Shown: positions 12,501 through 22,300 of the stretch, in pieces
Position numbering within the stretch: position 1 is the stretch's first letter
How the letters are laid out: each line of letters starts with the position of its first letter
DNA from: Litoditis marina
Lineage: Eukaryota > Nematoda > Chromadorea > Rhabditida > Rhabditidae
NCBI GenBank assembly: GCA_964036275.1
Contig: OZ038439.1
Span: 1-64,000 of the forward strand
Direction of reading: 5' to 3'
Length of the DNA: 64,000 bases
Made by a program: the position numbers and the translations under genes
Notes under the pieces: generated by a model
The model's input: only the letters and a program-made list of their open reading frames with translations
Database searches by the model: none
What the model was told of the DNA's origin: nothing

Positions 12501-13558
12501 TTTTTGGTGACCCCTGACTGCTTCACAAAAATTAACAGAGTAGCATTCAGGGTGCGAGTTCTAAAGGAACTCATGACCGCTCCCACAAATCCTGATGGTT
12601 TTACCAATACCTCAATTGACTAATCAAAAAACAGTGACTCATAGAAAATTTTCAAGATTTCTGTGGTATATTACAGCGAAGCAAGTTCAAATTACAAGAC
12701 GGTAAGTGCTGTTCTCCGGAAAAAATTGGTTTCATTTCTGAACCTTTAAACAAAATTTGAAATAATCAATACTTCAGATTCGGCAAGCGATCGATGCCGG
12801 AGGAGGAGCCAGTGGAGATGGAGAAACGCAAATCCGCCTACATGAGGTAGACAAAATCGATCGAAAAAGGCGATAGATTTTCAAAATTACAAAATTTAAA
12901 CCTATTCCCAGAAAGGTGTAATGAACTTCACACTGTTTTTAAGAGCACAAAAACCATTGCACGGCTACTTCCACTCAGATTACCATAACTCGAGAATTTC
13001 ACCGTACACTATAAAGCGAAACTATTCTGGGCAACGAAAAGGGTATAAAGCCGAAACCGATATTCGTAGTAAAAAAAACAATCATTTTATAATTATTTCA
13101 AATTAACCTTTTCAGATTCGGAAAGCGGTCAATGGGAGAGGCAGAGGACCACATGGACATGGAAAAACGCAAGTCCGCCTATATGAGGTGTGTGGAAACA
13201 ACTTATTTAATAAAAATATTTCTAAACACTTTTCTCCTAATAATTCTCCAATTGCTTGATACATATTGATCATCATTTAATTTATCAAGTTTCATATCAA
13301 CTGTGGAAAAATATACACAATCTAAACTCATTAAATTTCGACTTCTACTCTAAAAGGAAAACATAATAAAAAGAGAACAATAACTCACGATTGCAACTAA
13401 TCAGCAGGGAATAATAAAAAAACATAATTATGAATAATATGCATCACCAGTATTTTTAGAAAGATATTTCAATATTTCAACCTAATAAACAGACTAAAAT
13501 GAGACCAAATACTGAAAATATCACTAAGCTCGGCGTTTGTTTCAGATTCGGCCGTTAA
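6583..13558 (+). CDS. flp-6: FMRFamide-like peptide precursor, flp-6 type (seven KSA[Y/F]MRF-amides)
   Basis: Secreted neuropeptide precursor of 168 aa. Exons: 6583-6658, 10878-10983, 11710-11811, 12277-12345, 12778-12846, 13116-13187, 13546-13558; phases join without a break. Residues 1-17 form a signal peptide (AALVLVFVVSCVFS). Six KSAYMRFG and one KSAFMRFG follow, each flanked by KR or a single R, with Gly as amide donor. Acidic spacers end in MEKR. Every intron from the second on splits the Arg codon (AG/A) inside the peptide, so KSAYMR lies in one exon and FG at the start of the next. Only two peptides (the first of exon 2 and the KSAFMRF of exon 3) are not split. The last exon encodes just FGR and the stop. 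C. elegans flp-6 encodes the same KSAYMRF-amide, which is the basis for the name. Intron 1 is 4.2 kb and full of repeats. The amide peptides should act as neuropeptide-receptor ligands after dense-core vesicle release. Confidence 0.93.
6685..6905 (+). repeat. repeat family C, degenerate copy at the start of flp-6 intron 1
   Basis: Shares CATTGGCA-CGTGCC near its start and TTTCATTGGCAACT followed by GGAACTATA near its end with the copies at 8515-8755 and 60506-60745. It is diverged and begins about 27 bases after the flp-6 exon 1 donor. Confidence 0.5.
7078..7210 (+). repeat. MITE family A copy 2
   Basis: Starts TATACTAGAAGTAAATTGAT and ends TTGACTAGCAGTATA; the ends are inverted repeats around TAGTCACGT. 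It lies in flp-6 intron 1. Confidence 0.75.
8068..8191. repeat. palindromic MITE with TTAA ends, copy 1
   Basis: A near-perfect foldback: the left arm AGAAGGACGATTATGTGG pairs with the right arm CCACATAATCGTCCTTCT, and an inner TCCTTTAAA pair continues the stem. Both ends are bounded by TTAA. A diverged copy with the same TTAA boundaries is at 42515-42635. Confidence 0.85.
8447..8755 (+). mobile_element. repeat family C with degenerate tRNA-like head
   Basis: 8447-8505 has degenerate A-box-like and B-box-like (TGTTCGATAC) sequences. From 8515 a body starts (TATAGTGCTCACA) and runs to GTGCGAACTATA at about 8753. The body matches 60506-60745 closely at both ends (TTTCATTGGCAAACTGCCC is shared exactly). 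It is probably a second SINE-like family. Confidence 0.6.
10237..10525. repeat. minisatellite, TTTTTCGAGTTTCGAG unit
   Basis: About 290 bp of TTTTTCGAG/TTTCGAG units with short interruptions, inside flp-6 intron 1. It generates long spurious frames on both strands (LEKLETRKTR-type on -, FRVSSFSSF-type on +). Confidence 0.95.
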
Positions 13559-13731
13559 ACGCCCATTTCCCGTCCGATGCGTTTCTTTTCACAATCTCCT
13601 CACTTCTTCGACAGCGTCCCGGCACGAATCATCTGTCGCTCCTCTGAACAATTTGTACTTTGAACTTTGAACTAGAATAGTATTAGGGACACTCCCAGTG
13701 GCCCGCAATAACTTATTGATCTGCTCCGTCA
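13559..13731. other. convergent spacer between flp-6 and INTS12-like stop codons
   Basis: 173 bp separate the two stops. It holds the flp-6 3' UTR. No other feature seen. Confidence 0.6.
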
Positions 13732-16700
13732 TTATGCAATATTATCCATGTTTTTCGATAGAAAGAATGTTAATAAAAAGTATCTCCAACTATTTACTTC
13801 TGCGGGGGTGGTAATAAAATCAGCGATATAGTGAATACGTTACGTTTAGCGGTAACATATGGCGTCAATGTCAAAGAGAAACACATTTGGTCAAAACCAT
13901 CAACAACTTTAAAAGGAGAATTGAATTTTGAAAAACCTGATCAACTTTCCACTCACTTTTCTTTTTGTAGGCAGCGAAGGTGGCAGAAAGATCGGTCGTG
14001 GTCTTCGATGCACCCTGGATAAATGACAATAAAATATCAGAAGAAATTACTAGTAAATAACAATATCTGAGCTGTAACTCAACCTACATGCACGTGAATG
14101 TTTTCGGAAGACGACTAAACTATGACGGGATCAAACTACAAACATTAGCTGTTCCGACCGAATCTACAGTGTCAATCCCGCATGAATGAGAATGTAAGTG
14201 ACAGCTTATCAAAAACTAACTGAAGTAAGCGATAACAACATCAACAACGGACAAATTTTACGGATAAAGGGTAGAAATTTCTTGAAAATTTGACCTACCT
14301 TTGTTTTTTCGTCAGATGAACGACTGATTCCCGGTTTGGGACTGGCCGAACGAGAACTCTGCAACATTCACAAACTATACCGGTATTTATGAGCTCTCGA
14401 CTACTTGAATGGGTGATATCTTCGACCGCTTTTTCGAAAACCTTGAGAGATGAACAGCATTACTTGTTGCGGGAACGGGAACTACGAGATACTGTACATG
14501 TCAGATGGTGCTTTACAGAAACACAATTCCAAGAAGAATTCCGAGTACATAGCTCTCGTGTTTGACAAACGTTTGGGCTACGTTTCTAGCACGAACCATA
14601 TTTTGTTTGTACTTTCTTGTGACCAGTAGAAAATGAGAGCACTATGGTTGAGATCAAATAAATACGACTAATACGTGTGTATCGATCTACTCAGCATTAA
14701 GTCGCCGAGAATCAATACGCATATGTTCTCCTCACTCTTCACGCGTAAAACATATGAACCCGACGTAAAAATACAAAAAGGATAGAATAGAAAAAGATAA
14801 ATAACCGACCGAAGCTCGACTAGTCGAGTCACAATTGGAGCAGATGAAGACGAAGTAGTCGTCAGCCATTTGTTTCGAATCCACGACCGGCTCGTGGCAT
14901 CTGGAAACATCAAAATATTTCTTCAAAGTATTTGCTTCAATAACATTGTTTTATATTCTAAATGTAAAGGTTAACACAACAAGCTAAATTGAACAAGTAC
15001 GAGAATCATCTGAACCGCACCCACTTCCTAAAAAAAACAGTGAGCTGTCACCATTCTATAAAAAGGAACCTGTTTTTTGATCGAAATATTTTTCAATTGT
15101 GTCATTATTCAACATTGTTACGTGAGTCTTGCATTTAATCAATATAACAAGAAGAAAATCAGTCTATTTTTAAGTAGGATTCGACATCCGAAGAATTTCA
15201 ACACAACAAATCGAAATGAAATTATGATTTTGGCAATAATTATGAAGACGAAAACGCTACAACATAAGCGAAGACAGAAGAACACAAACTTGAAGATTAC
15301 CTGGCATGATAAGACGTGCTGCAGCCCTCGCAGGTGACAACCGGGTTGCTGGAAGCCGCCGGCAGACCACACACGGAACACAGCTGGAATTGGACGGAAA
15401 TTAGTATGTGGCAACATTAACAAGTTTCAAGTTTTCGTCTTTCTCATACAAGAAGCAAATTGTTGGCACAACTGCCATACTCAGATGCTATCAAATTTCT
15501 ACTACTAGACACCTTTTAAAGATATCGAATATGTATGTTTAGCTGATTAATGACTAGTTTTTCCCAAGTCGACCAGCACACCATACATCAATTGCTAATT
15601 ATGTTTATTGTTGTAAACACGTTACCCAGTGGCGATGTACACTTGAATTGACGTCGGTATTATGAATGGAGGTATAATTCATAAAGAAAGTTGAACGAGC
15701 AAAGGCTACAGATCTCAGCTGAAAATGGCCACTGATAGCGTGCATTTATCGAGCAAATAAAAGTCGAGGGAGGAGAATAACACCCCCCCCCCCTTCCACA
15801 TTTAGAAAACCCGTGTGATGCATGATACCTAAGCCCCCCCCCCCTCCCAAAAAACTGTCAACCTAGACTGCCTGTGGGGTGTGGAAGGAAACTATGTTCA
15901 ACATCGATCCGAACTTAAACTGCACAGATTCTCAGTCATCAATCAAGGTATACAGAATAACAAAATCTTGGAGAACATCCTGCAGCTAGCAGCTTATGGA
16001 ATTTGTAACTGATCAGTAAAAACGATCGCAAGTTACCAGCTGGTTGGTCAAATAGCGTAGAGAATACGGAAACTCAGAAGAAGAAAACCTTATTACTTTT
16101 TTCTATGATGAGATAGGGCCACATACTTTGAATGTGGATAAATGAATAATTTGGAAACCAACTTTATCGTCCTCGTCATCGGTCAATCTCTCCACAGACA
16201 CTTCTCTGTCCTTCAGCAATGATTTCGGTTCCTCGACCTGAAGAAAAAATACCATTTTCAAATGAAATTTACCTCAGGAAGACAATAAATTTAGCTAGCA
16301 ACCTAGTGTTGACTACACATCGAGAATCTATTGAATACTGAGGCTTAGCACAATAGAGTTGAGCGGGAGGGAGGGAATAAATTCGTAGTTTGATCTGGAC
16401 ATACATCAGATTTGGGAAAATGATCTGTGCGCTCACAGAACAATTGCCCGTAAGCTGGCACGAATGAAGTAAATATGTGTTTTGAATAAATATGTTTTCA
16501 AAGACTTTTTCAAACTATAGGTATAGCCTACAATTCTGAAATGTCAAGTATCTAATTATAAAGATTTTAAAACAAATAAACTTCTCCCAAAAGGTCAGAC
16601 GATATATATTTGGTGAGAGCCATTCTGTAACAACTACGAATGGAACTCTAGTTAAAACAGTTACAGTTCGAAAGAAGAGTTAAGATAAAACAAACATACG

Positions 16701-17372
16701 TGATACGTCACTATCCCAAAAGACGCAACATACATAATTACCCAGAAAACTTGAATCAAGTAAGTAAGTGTTGTATATCCACGAACCTTTCCGGCCTTCA
16801 TCTCCGCCGCACTGCTAATCGCCCTCTTCTTCTCCGGCACATTGTCCAGTTTCATGATGCGCATTCTGTCCGGTTGTGTTTTCTTCTGTGTTCCTATCTT
16901 CATTGCATCAGGGACCATCTCGTCTCCACTGTCCCAGAACTCATCTGAGGGGGCCAGCTTGGCCGAGGTGACCTGAAAAGCACTTGTTGAACTTTTGACT
17001 AATTACTTGATTCACAAGTGACGTGGCTCTCCAGAATTCTTTATGACGTCATGAATAGGAAACTTTTTTCAGAATCTTACTAAAATCACAACGATTGAGA
17101 TTTAATTTGAACTGGGCTTGTTCACAAGGTTGATCTTCTGAGAGTTAAATTGACGGGGCAGAGAGATAACACCCCTGGTATCCAGAATCCAACTTGAATC
17201 TGTGACGTGGCGAACGTACCATTTTGACGCAGTCCTTCAGCTCCTGCACGGCGCCCTCGTCTTCCGAGAGAAGAAGTCGACTCAGTCTACTGTAGTAGCC
17301 ATCCCCGAACGGACACGACGATTTCCGTTTCATGCCCCCACCCGTCACCGAAAGACTACCCTTGCCCTCCAT
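13732..17372 (-). CDS. ints-12: Integrator complex subunit 12-like PHD-finger protein
   Basis: Exons (minus): 17372-17220, 16972-16787, 16237-16163, 15383-15301, 14900-14810, 14358-14299, 14014-13957, and less certainly 13799-13732; about 257 aa. The N-terminal segment YYSRLSRLLLSEDEGAVQEL resembles the short N-terminal Integrator-binding helix of INTS12. An acidic/basic linker follows, then a C4HC3 PHD finger: C140, C143, C156, C159, H164, C167, C186, C189. After it comes a Ser-rich basic tail (SSRSASPKPG) as in INTS12. The integrator acts in the nucleus on snRNA and mRNA 3' processing. The ATG at 17372-17370 sits 4 bases after TTCGCAG, a likely trans-splice acceptor. The C. elegans counterpart is, from memory, phf-30. 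The final exon fits phase but is weakly supported. Identity as INTS12 rests on PHD spacing plus the N-terminal helix. Confidence 0.8.
13772..13777 (+). terminator. poly(A) signal for flp-6
   Basis: AATAAA about 215 bases after the flp-6 stop. It lies inside the putative last exon of the INTS12-like gene on the other strand, so the two 3' ends would overlap. Other AATAAA matches nearby (for example 13813) are possible. Confidence 0.5.
15782..15850. repeat. C-run pair
   Basis: Two runs of 12-13 C about 45 bp apart in INTS12-like intron 3. They resemble one strand of the C/G-run foldbacks at 545-790 but lack the opposing G runs. Confidence 0.6.
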
Positions 17373-17443
17373 ACACCTGCGAACACAGATACATTTTGTA
17401 GCCAATTCCACAATGAACCGGCTATTTCGTTAGCAGATAACCA

Positions 17444-17464
17444 TTAACCGGGTTACCCGGTTAA
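17444..17464. repeat. perfect 21-base palindrome in a GGTTAACC-type foldback
   Basis: TTAACCGGG-TTA-CCCGGTTAA; a second inverted partner (CCGGGTTTCCGGGTTAA) lies at 17520-17537. Related GGTTAACC-rich foldbacks occur at 32765-32840, 39738-39805 and 45625-45670. Confidence 0.7.
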
Positions 17465-18639
17465 CTATTCAAAACCATTTTTGCAATACATTTTGGGGGA
17501 AATTCAGGACGAGCCACGTATCCGGGTTTCCGGGTTAATGTTCACCTGCTAGTGTTGAAGAAAACCACATTGAATAGAGCACTTACATTTTGATCATAAA
17601 CGAATGAGAAGTTTTGACATATTTCTGCTAACAGTTTGAGAATTAGTTAGCTACTGCCAGTTCTACAACTATATTTCGGAATTTTACTGTCTTGGACAAG
17701 CAATAAAGTAAGTAATTTTACCAACTTCGTGCAACTAGAGATCAAAAGTTTAAAAAAGGTCAAATATCCCATCGATGTCAACGTCCAACAGAATAGAACA
17801 AGCAGCTCTTGTAAAATATGTATTCTGTGAAAAGATTGTACAGTAAACGCAGTCTCAAAACACGTAAAATTGACCTAAACAGATGAATGAAAAAGGGACA
17901 TGACAAGGAAAAATATACACCTAGAAGTGAGCAAAAAGGATAGCCGATGTCGTGAAACCTTGGTGGGCACATGCTAATTAACAGGTCAAAGTGTGAAAAC
18001 GGAATCAAAACCAGTGAGAACACGTGAGACCTTAAACACGTGTCCATTGAGAAACGATTTTCCGGAACAAATGGAACAAGAATACATCCCATTCTCACTT
18101 ATACACACAACCGAAATAGTAGGAGACAATATTGTACGGTATACTATTCTCAAAAAGTCGTCATCCAACAATGATAAATGAGAAGAGGTTACACGCATTT
18201 TACAAATAGTCTGGAGAACACTTAAAAAGAACGAAAAATTGACTCAACACCTCGAAAAACGCGGAAGACTAATAAAATAAGGAGAACTAACTATTTGGGC
18301 GTACGTACTGTGAAAACAGGAACAAGACAAGTGAGAACACGTGTCTACTTTTCAGTGATATTATTCTATCTACACCTGATAAATCGAGACTCTTACAAGG
18401 AGATACAATCGGAGAAAATACCAGCTAAACGAATTGTGGAGAATGAGTATCGGTGCGAATCCCTGATAGAATCGATATCTTCTCTCAAACTTCTTCGAAA
18501 TCGAGTGTGGTCCTCACGTCGTCTCTGGCATCACGTGACTGCAAACAACAAAATTAGAAAATACGTGAAGAAAACACAGGCTCAATTAGCTTTTCTCTAG
18601 AAAATCTATAGCAATGAAAATGAAGAAACACCCATCAGG

Positions 18640-18805
18640 CGACCCTACTTTTTCCCAATATTTCCAGGGTGATGTGAGTGACTGGATACGTTTTTTAACC
18701 GAGTGCACACCAGTAAAGTCGTCCGAGTACCCAAAACAACGCAAGAAATGGCCTTTTTTACCGTTATCCGGGGCAACTATCTATTTTTCATGTAAAATCA
18801 AGAAT
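18640..18805 (+). repeat. direct duplication, copy 1 (with MITE B end)
   Basis: Shares GGTGATGTGAGTGACTG, CCGAGTGCACACCAGTAAAG and the following MITE B-like sequence with 19045-19205. The copies are diverged by substitutions and small indels. A MITE A insertion sits between them. Confidence 0.7.
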
Positions 18806-18853
18806 TAATACGCAGTTTACTGAATGTGTGGCCATGTATGTAAAATAATAAAC

Positions 18854-18980
18854 TATACAGTTAGTCATTTGCACAGTCACGTGGAACATGTTAAACACAG
18901 CAGAACTCAGAAACGTGCAATCACAAAGTCTCATTAGAATGCTTTCTTTACGTGACTATTAAATTTACTTCTAGTATATT
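18854..18980 (-). repeat. MITE family A copy 3
   Basis: Contains GTCACGTGGAACATG, AACACAGCAGAACTCA and the terminal TTTACTTCTAGTATA. Same orientation as 385-513. Confidence 0.75.
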
Positions 18981-19044
18981 GTATTGTATTAGTGTGCCCA
19001 CCTCTACCTCTAGTCACCATAAACTATCACCATAAACGACTCTA

Positions 19045-19205
19045 CTTTTCTCAATAATTTCAGGGTGATGTGAGTGACTGTATACGTTTTTTTCAACCGA
19101 GTGCACACCAGTAAAGTTGTCCGATTAGCCACAACAACTCAAGAAATAAACTAATTTTTTGACCGTAATCCGGGGAAATGATCTGTTTTTCATGCAATGC
19201 CACAT
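19045..19205 (+). repeat. direct duplication, copy 2 (with MITE B end)
   Basis: Partner of 18640-18805. It lies within 130 bp of the last assigned kinase exon; if that exon is not spliced, the kinase frame runs into it and stops at 19093. Confidence 0.7.
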
Positions 19206-19332
19206 GGCCACATCTATACGTAGTCAAATATAAAAAAGTGCTCATTTCGTATAATACTGGTATTGAATTTTCAAAAGAAGATGATTGTAAATTTCGAATT
19301 GATAAAGTTGATTTTATAGTATGTGTGTCCAC

Positions 19333-22300
19333 CTTGCTTCTGAGTATCAGCTTGTGTAGTTTCCTGGCCATCGTATTCGGGGTATTCTCCTTCAGCTCGT
19401 TGGCCAATCTGACCATATCCGTGGGCAGCGGAGAATCGAGCGAAGGCGACGACTTCTGGCTGGGCCGACCCGCTCAAAACGTACTACAGTCAAGTTGTCC
19501 AAATTGCGAGGACAACTCGCCAAACTGCCTCCCTTTTCGAAAATATCCGGGATATTTGCCCATTTTTGATGCAAAATAATCAAGCTTCTTGTTTTTATAT
19601 CGAAAAACTAGTTGTTTTCAGCAAAATAGTCCCATGAATGTTTCTCTTCTACTACAACTCAGAAGCTCAGTTATTAAGCGGCGGTTTATAGTGATGGTGG
19701 AAAACCTGGCGAACTTACATAGATAGGGATGAGCCAGTAGAGTGTCCACATCTGCTCGACGAGTGACGTCACGAACGAGACATTGCTGAAAGAGAGACGC
19801 AGACTATATACAAAATCGAAGAACGATCGCTGACGAATAAAACACACAAAAGCAAAGAGTTACGTTTTCTTTGTTATTTTCAACCAAAACTTCGTGAAAT
19901 ATCTCCAGAAAACTCAATTTCAGGTTTAATGAATCGTTTTGAGATACATTCACAAACCTTCATTGTATCCAAAAGATCGTCGTCCTCACAATTCGCGAAC
20001 GGAATTTCGTAGTTCGGATTCACTATGGCAGCCGCCTGAAAAACGCAACTAATTAACCTTTTCAATGTGCAAGAAGGTGTACGAATTTATACTTGTGAAA
20101 AGTTCCTATCGGCTCACCACATTTTTATTTATATCCATTACATTTATATCCACTAGGATAAGTATCTGAGCGCACAACTAGAATAACAAAATTAGGATGT
20201 ACATCGATTTAGTAGCAACCAAACATAACTTCCATAATTTTCTTTAAACGTCATATTTACAGCCGTCAACCACGCCTAGTTATTTCAGAACAACGTGCAA
20301 TAACCACCTTCATCTGTTGACTGTTGAAGTTATTAAATGGCAGATAGCCGTAGACCATGTAGTAGAGGATGCATCCCAGAGACCACACGTCAGACTTCAG
20401 CGGCAACTGAAACAACGTTGATGAACGCAATATTGTAACAACGGAAAATAGCATAGTTGACACTGGCGCATCGAATACATCAGAAACGTACCTTGTATTT
20501 GCTGCAGGTTCCATCCAAAACGTCCGGCTGTATTTGCTCTGGCGGCATGAAGCTCAGCGTTCCCATCAGAGTATCCTTCAGGGCCGAGGTCTGAATCATT
20601 CATTATTAATAATGCAGTTATATTGTGCAGGTTACGGGTATCGAATCAAAAACCGACCATTAGTTGTCCTCTAGATTCTAGATGAAGTAAATGTGCAATT
20701 AGCGCCAAAACCAGAATGTACGGTTTTCGAGTTTTCGCAAAGACAGAAACGAAACCAGCAGTTATGTTTAAAAAAATCGATAATGTCAAAAAAGTAAATA
20801 TGGTACCTGATCAGTGGGAATCGATGAGGCTATGCCAAAATCGATCAATTTGAGTCGAGAATTGACGAATAGGAAATTGGCCGGCTTCAGGTCCGAATGG
20901 ACAATATCTGAAATAAATACATTGATGAATAGAGAGAGATGGGAGGAAGAGAAAGAGAGAAGAAAGAGAGAGAAAGCAAGAGAGAGAAAGTGAGACCAAC
21001 TTACTCTTATCGTGGATGACCTTGACGCAGTTGAGCAGTTCTGACCAGAAGAAGCGGACCATATTCGCATTGACTTCCTTGCGACGAATCCGCTCCTTCA
21101 GGTAGGAATTGAAGTCCGTTTCTCCCTTCTCCAGCACCACGTACAGCGTATCGTCGATCACCTCACTGCAAAAACGCACATGAAATAGTGAAAGCTAATC
21201 CCTAAAATACATTAGAAAAAGATACTTCACACATTCACAGTGATCGAAAACTGGCGCTATTCATACAAGTTCGCAAGGGTATGATCGCCAGATTTGAGCG
21301 CCTTACTCTGGTCATCGGGATACCCCTGCATACGGGGTACCAAGTAATCGATTGAAAAACTAACTAGTCATGTAGTACTACGACGTGTGCGTGTCCCTGT
21401 AGACTCTCGAGTACCCGGATCTCGTTCAGATAGGCCGCCTTCATCTGCTCGTCGTCGCCCAATTCAACCACCTTCACCGCCCACAACTCGAGGGTCGTCA
21501 GGTCCATCGCCGTGTACACCTGAACATACTCCCGTACAGTTGTCATAGGCTAAATACCCCGTCAAAATGACATCGATCTATGCTCATTTTTGCACTATTT
21601 CTAGAACAATGCGCACATTTTTTGATACGAAAACCGTTTTAAACGCGATAAACGGGAGAAATAGTCACTTTTGCAGGGCTATCTAGCCCATTTTTGAGAT
21701 TACGCACGTTCATTTTAGTTGCACTGCCATTGAACTATTTTACCTATGACAGTTGTCCGAATAGGAAAAAAGTTGTGTATTGAGTGTAAACTGTTATCGA
21801 TGACATACCACCATCTTCCATATACGAGAAACGAAGAAATCTTTCCAAATAGCTTCTTATTCAAATGAAATACTTCAAACGCGAATATCACTATTGCGCG
21901 AATATGAAATATAATCTTCCCTCCTTTGAATAGAACTTTTTTTTGACCCCGTTTTCGTTTCTCTTTGTTTGATAAGTGAGAGGCAGGGGGCACATTCTTT
22001 CAATGACTATATATCGAATAAACCATGTTTTTCATGTATTCAGTCAAACCTATGTACCTTCGCACTGCCTCCCTTCGCCAGTAATCGTAGAATCTTGTAG
22101 GAGCGGGAGTTGATGAGCAAATTGAGCTGCTCCGAGCCGGTCAGCCCGGACATGGAGGTATGCAGCACCGAGGGGGGACCCATCGCTACCTTCTGTTCAC
22201 GCGGGGCCGGGGACTGGAAGAAAGGAGGTGAAGGTGATTAGGTGATTCTTGAAAGAAGGTAATAGGTAACTCTAGCGTAAGGTAAACAGTAAACTGAATT

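Larger units (their letters stand above)
17373..19332. other. spacer between INTS12-like start and the kinase 3' end
   Basis: Contains a perfect 21-base palindrome (17444-17464), a MITE A copy (18854-18980) and a tandem duplication (18640-18800 and 19045-19205). The kinase's terminal exon, if separate, should be here but was not resolved. The + frame at 18295-18600 (101 codons, TTG-initiated) shows no recognisable domain and no supporting splice context. Confidence 0.5.

Noticed and set aside
18295..18600. 101-codon plus-strand frame, moderately natural composition
   Set aside because: Starts at TTG, no splice context, no recognised domain, next to a tandem duplication; left uncalled.
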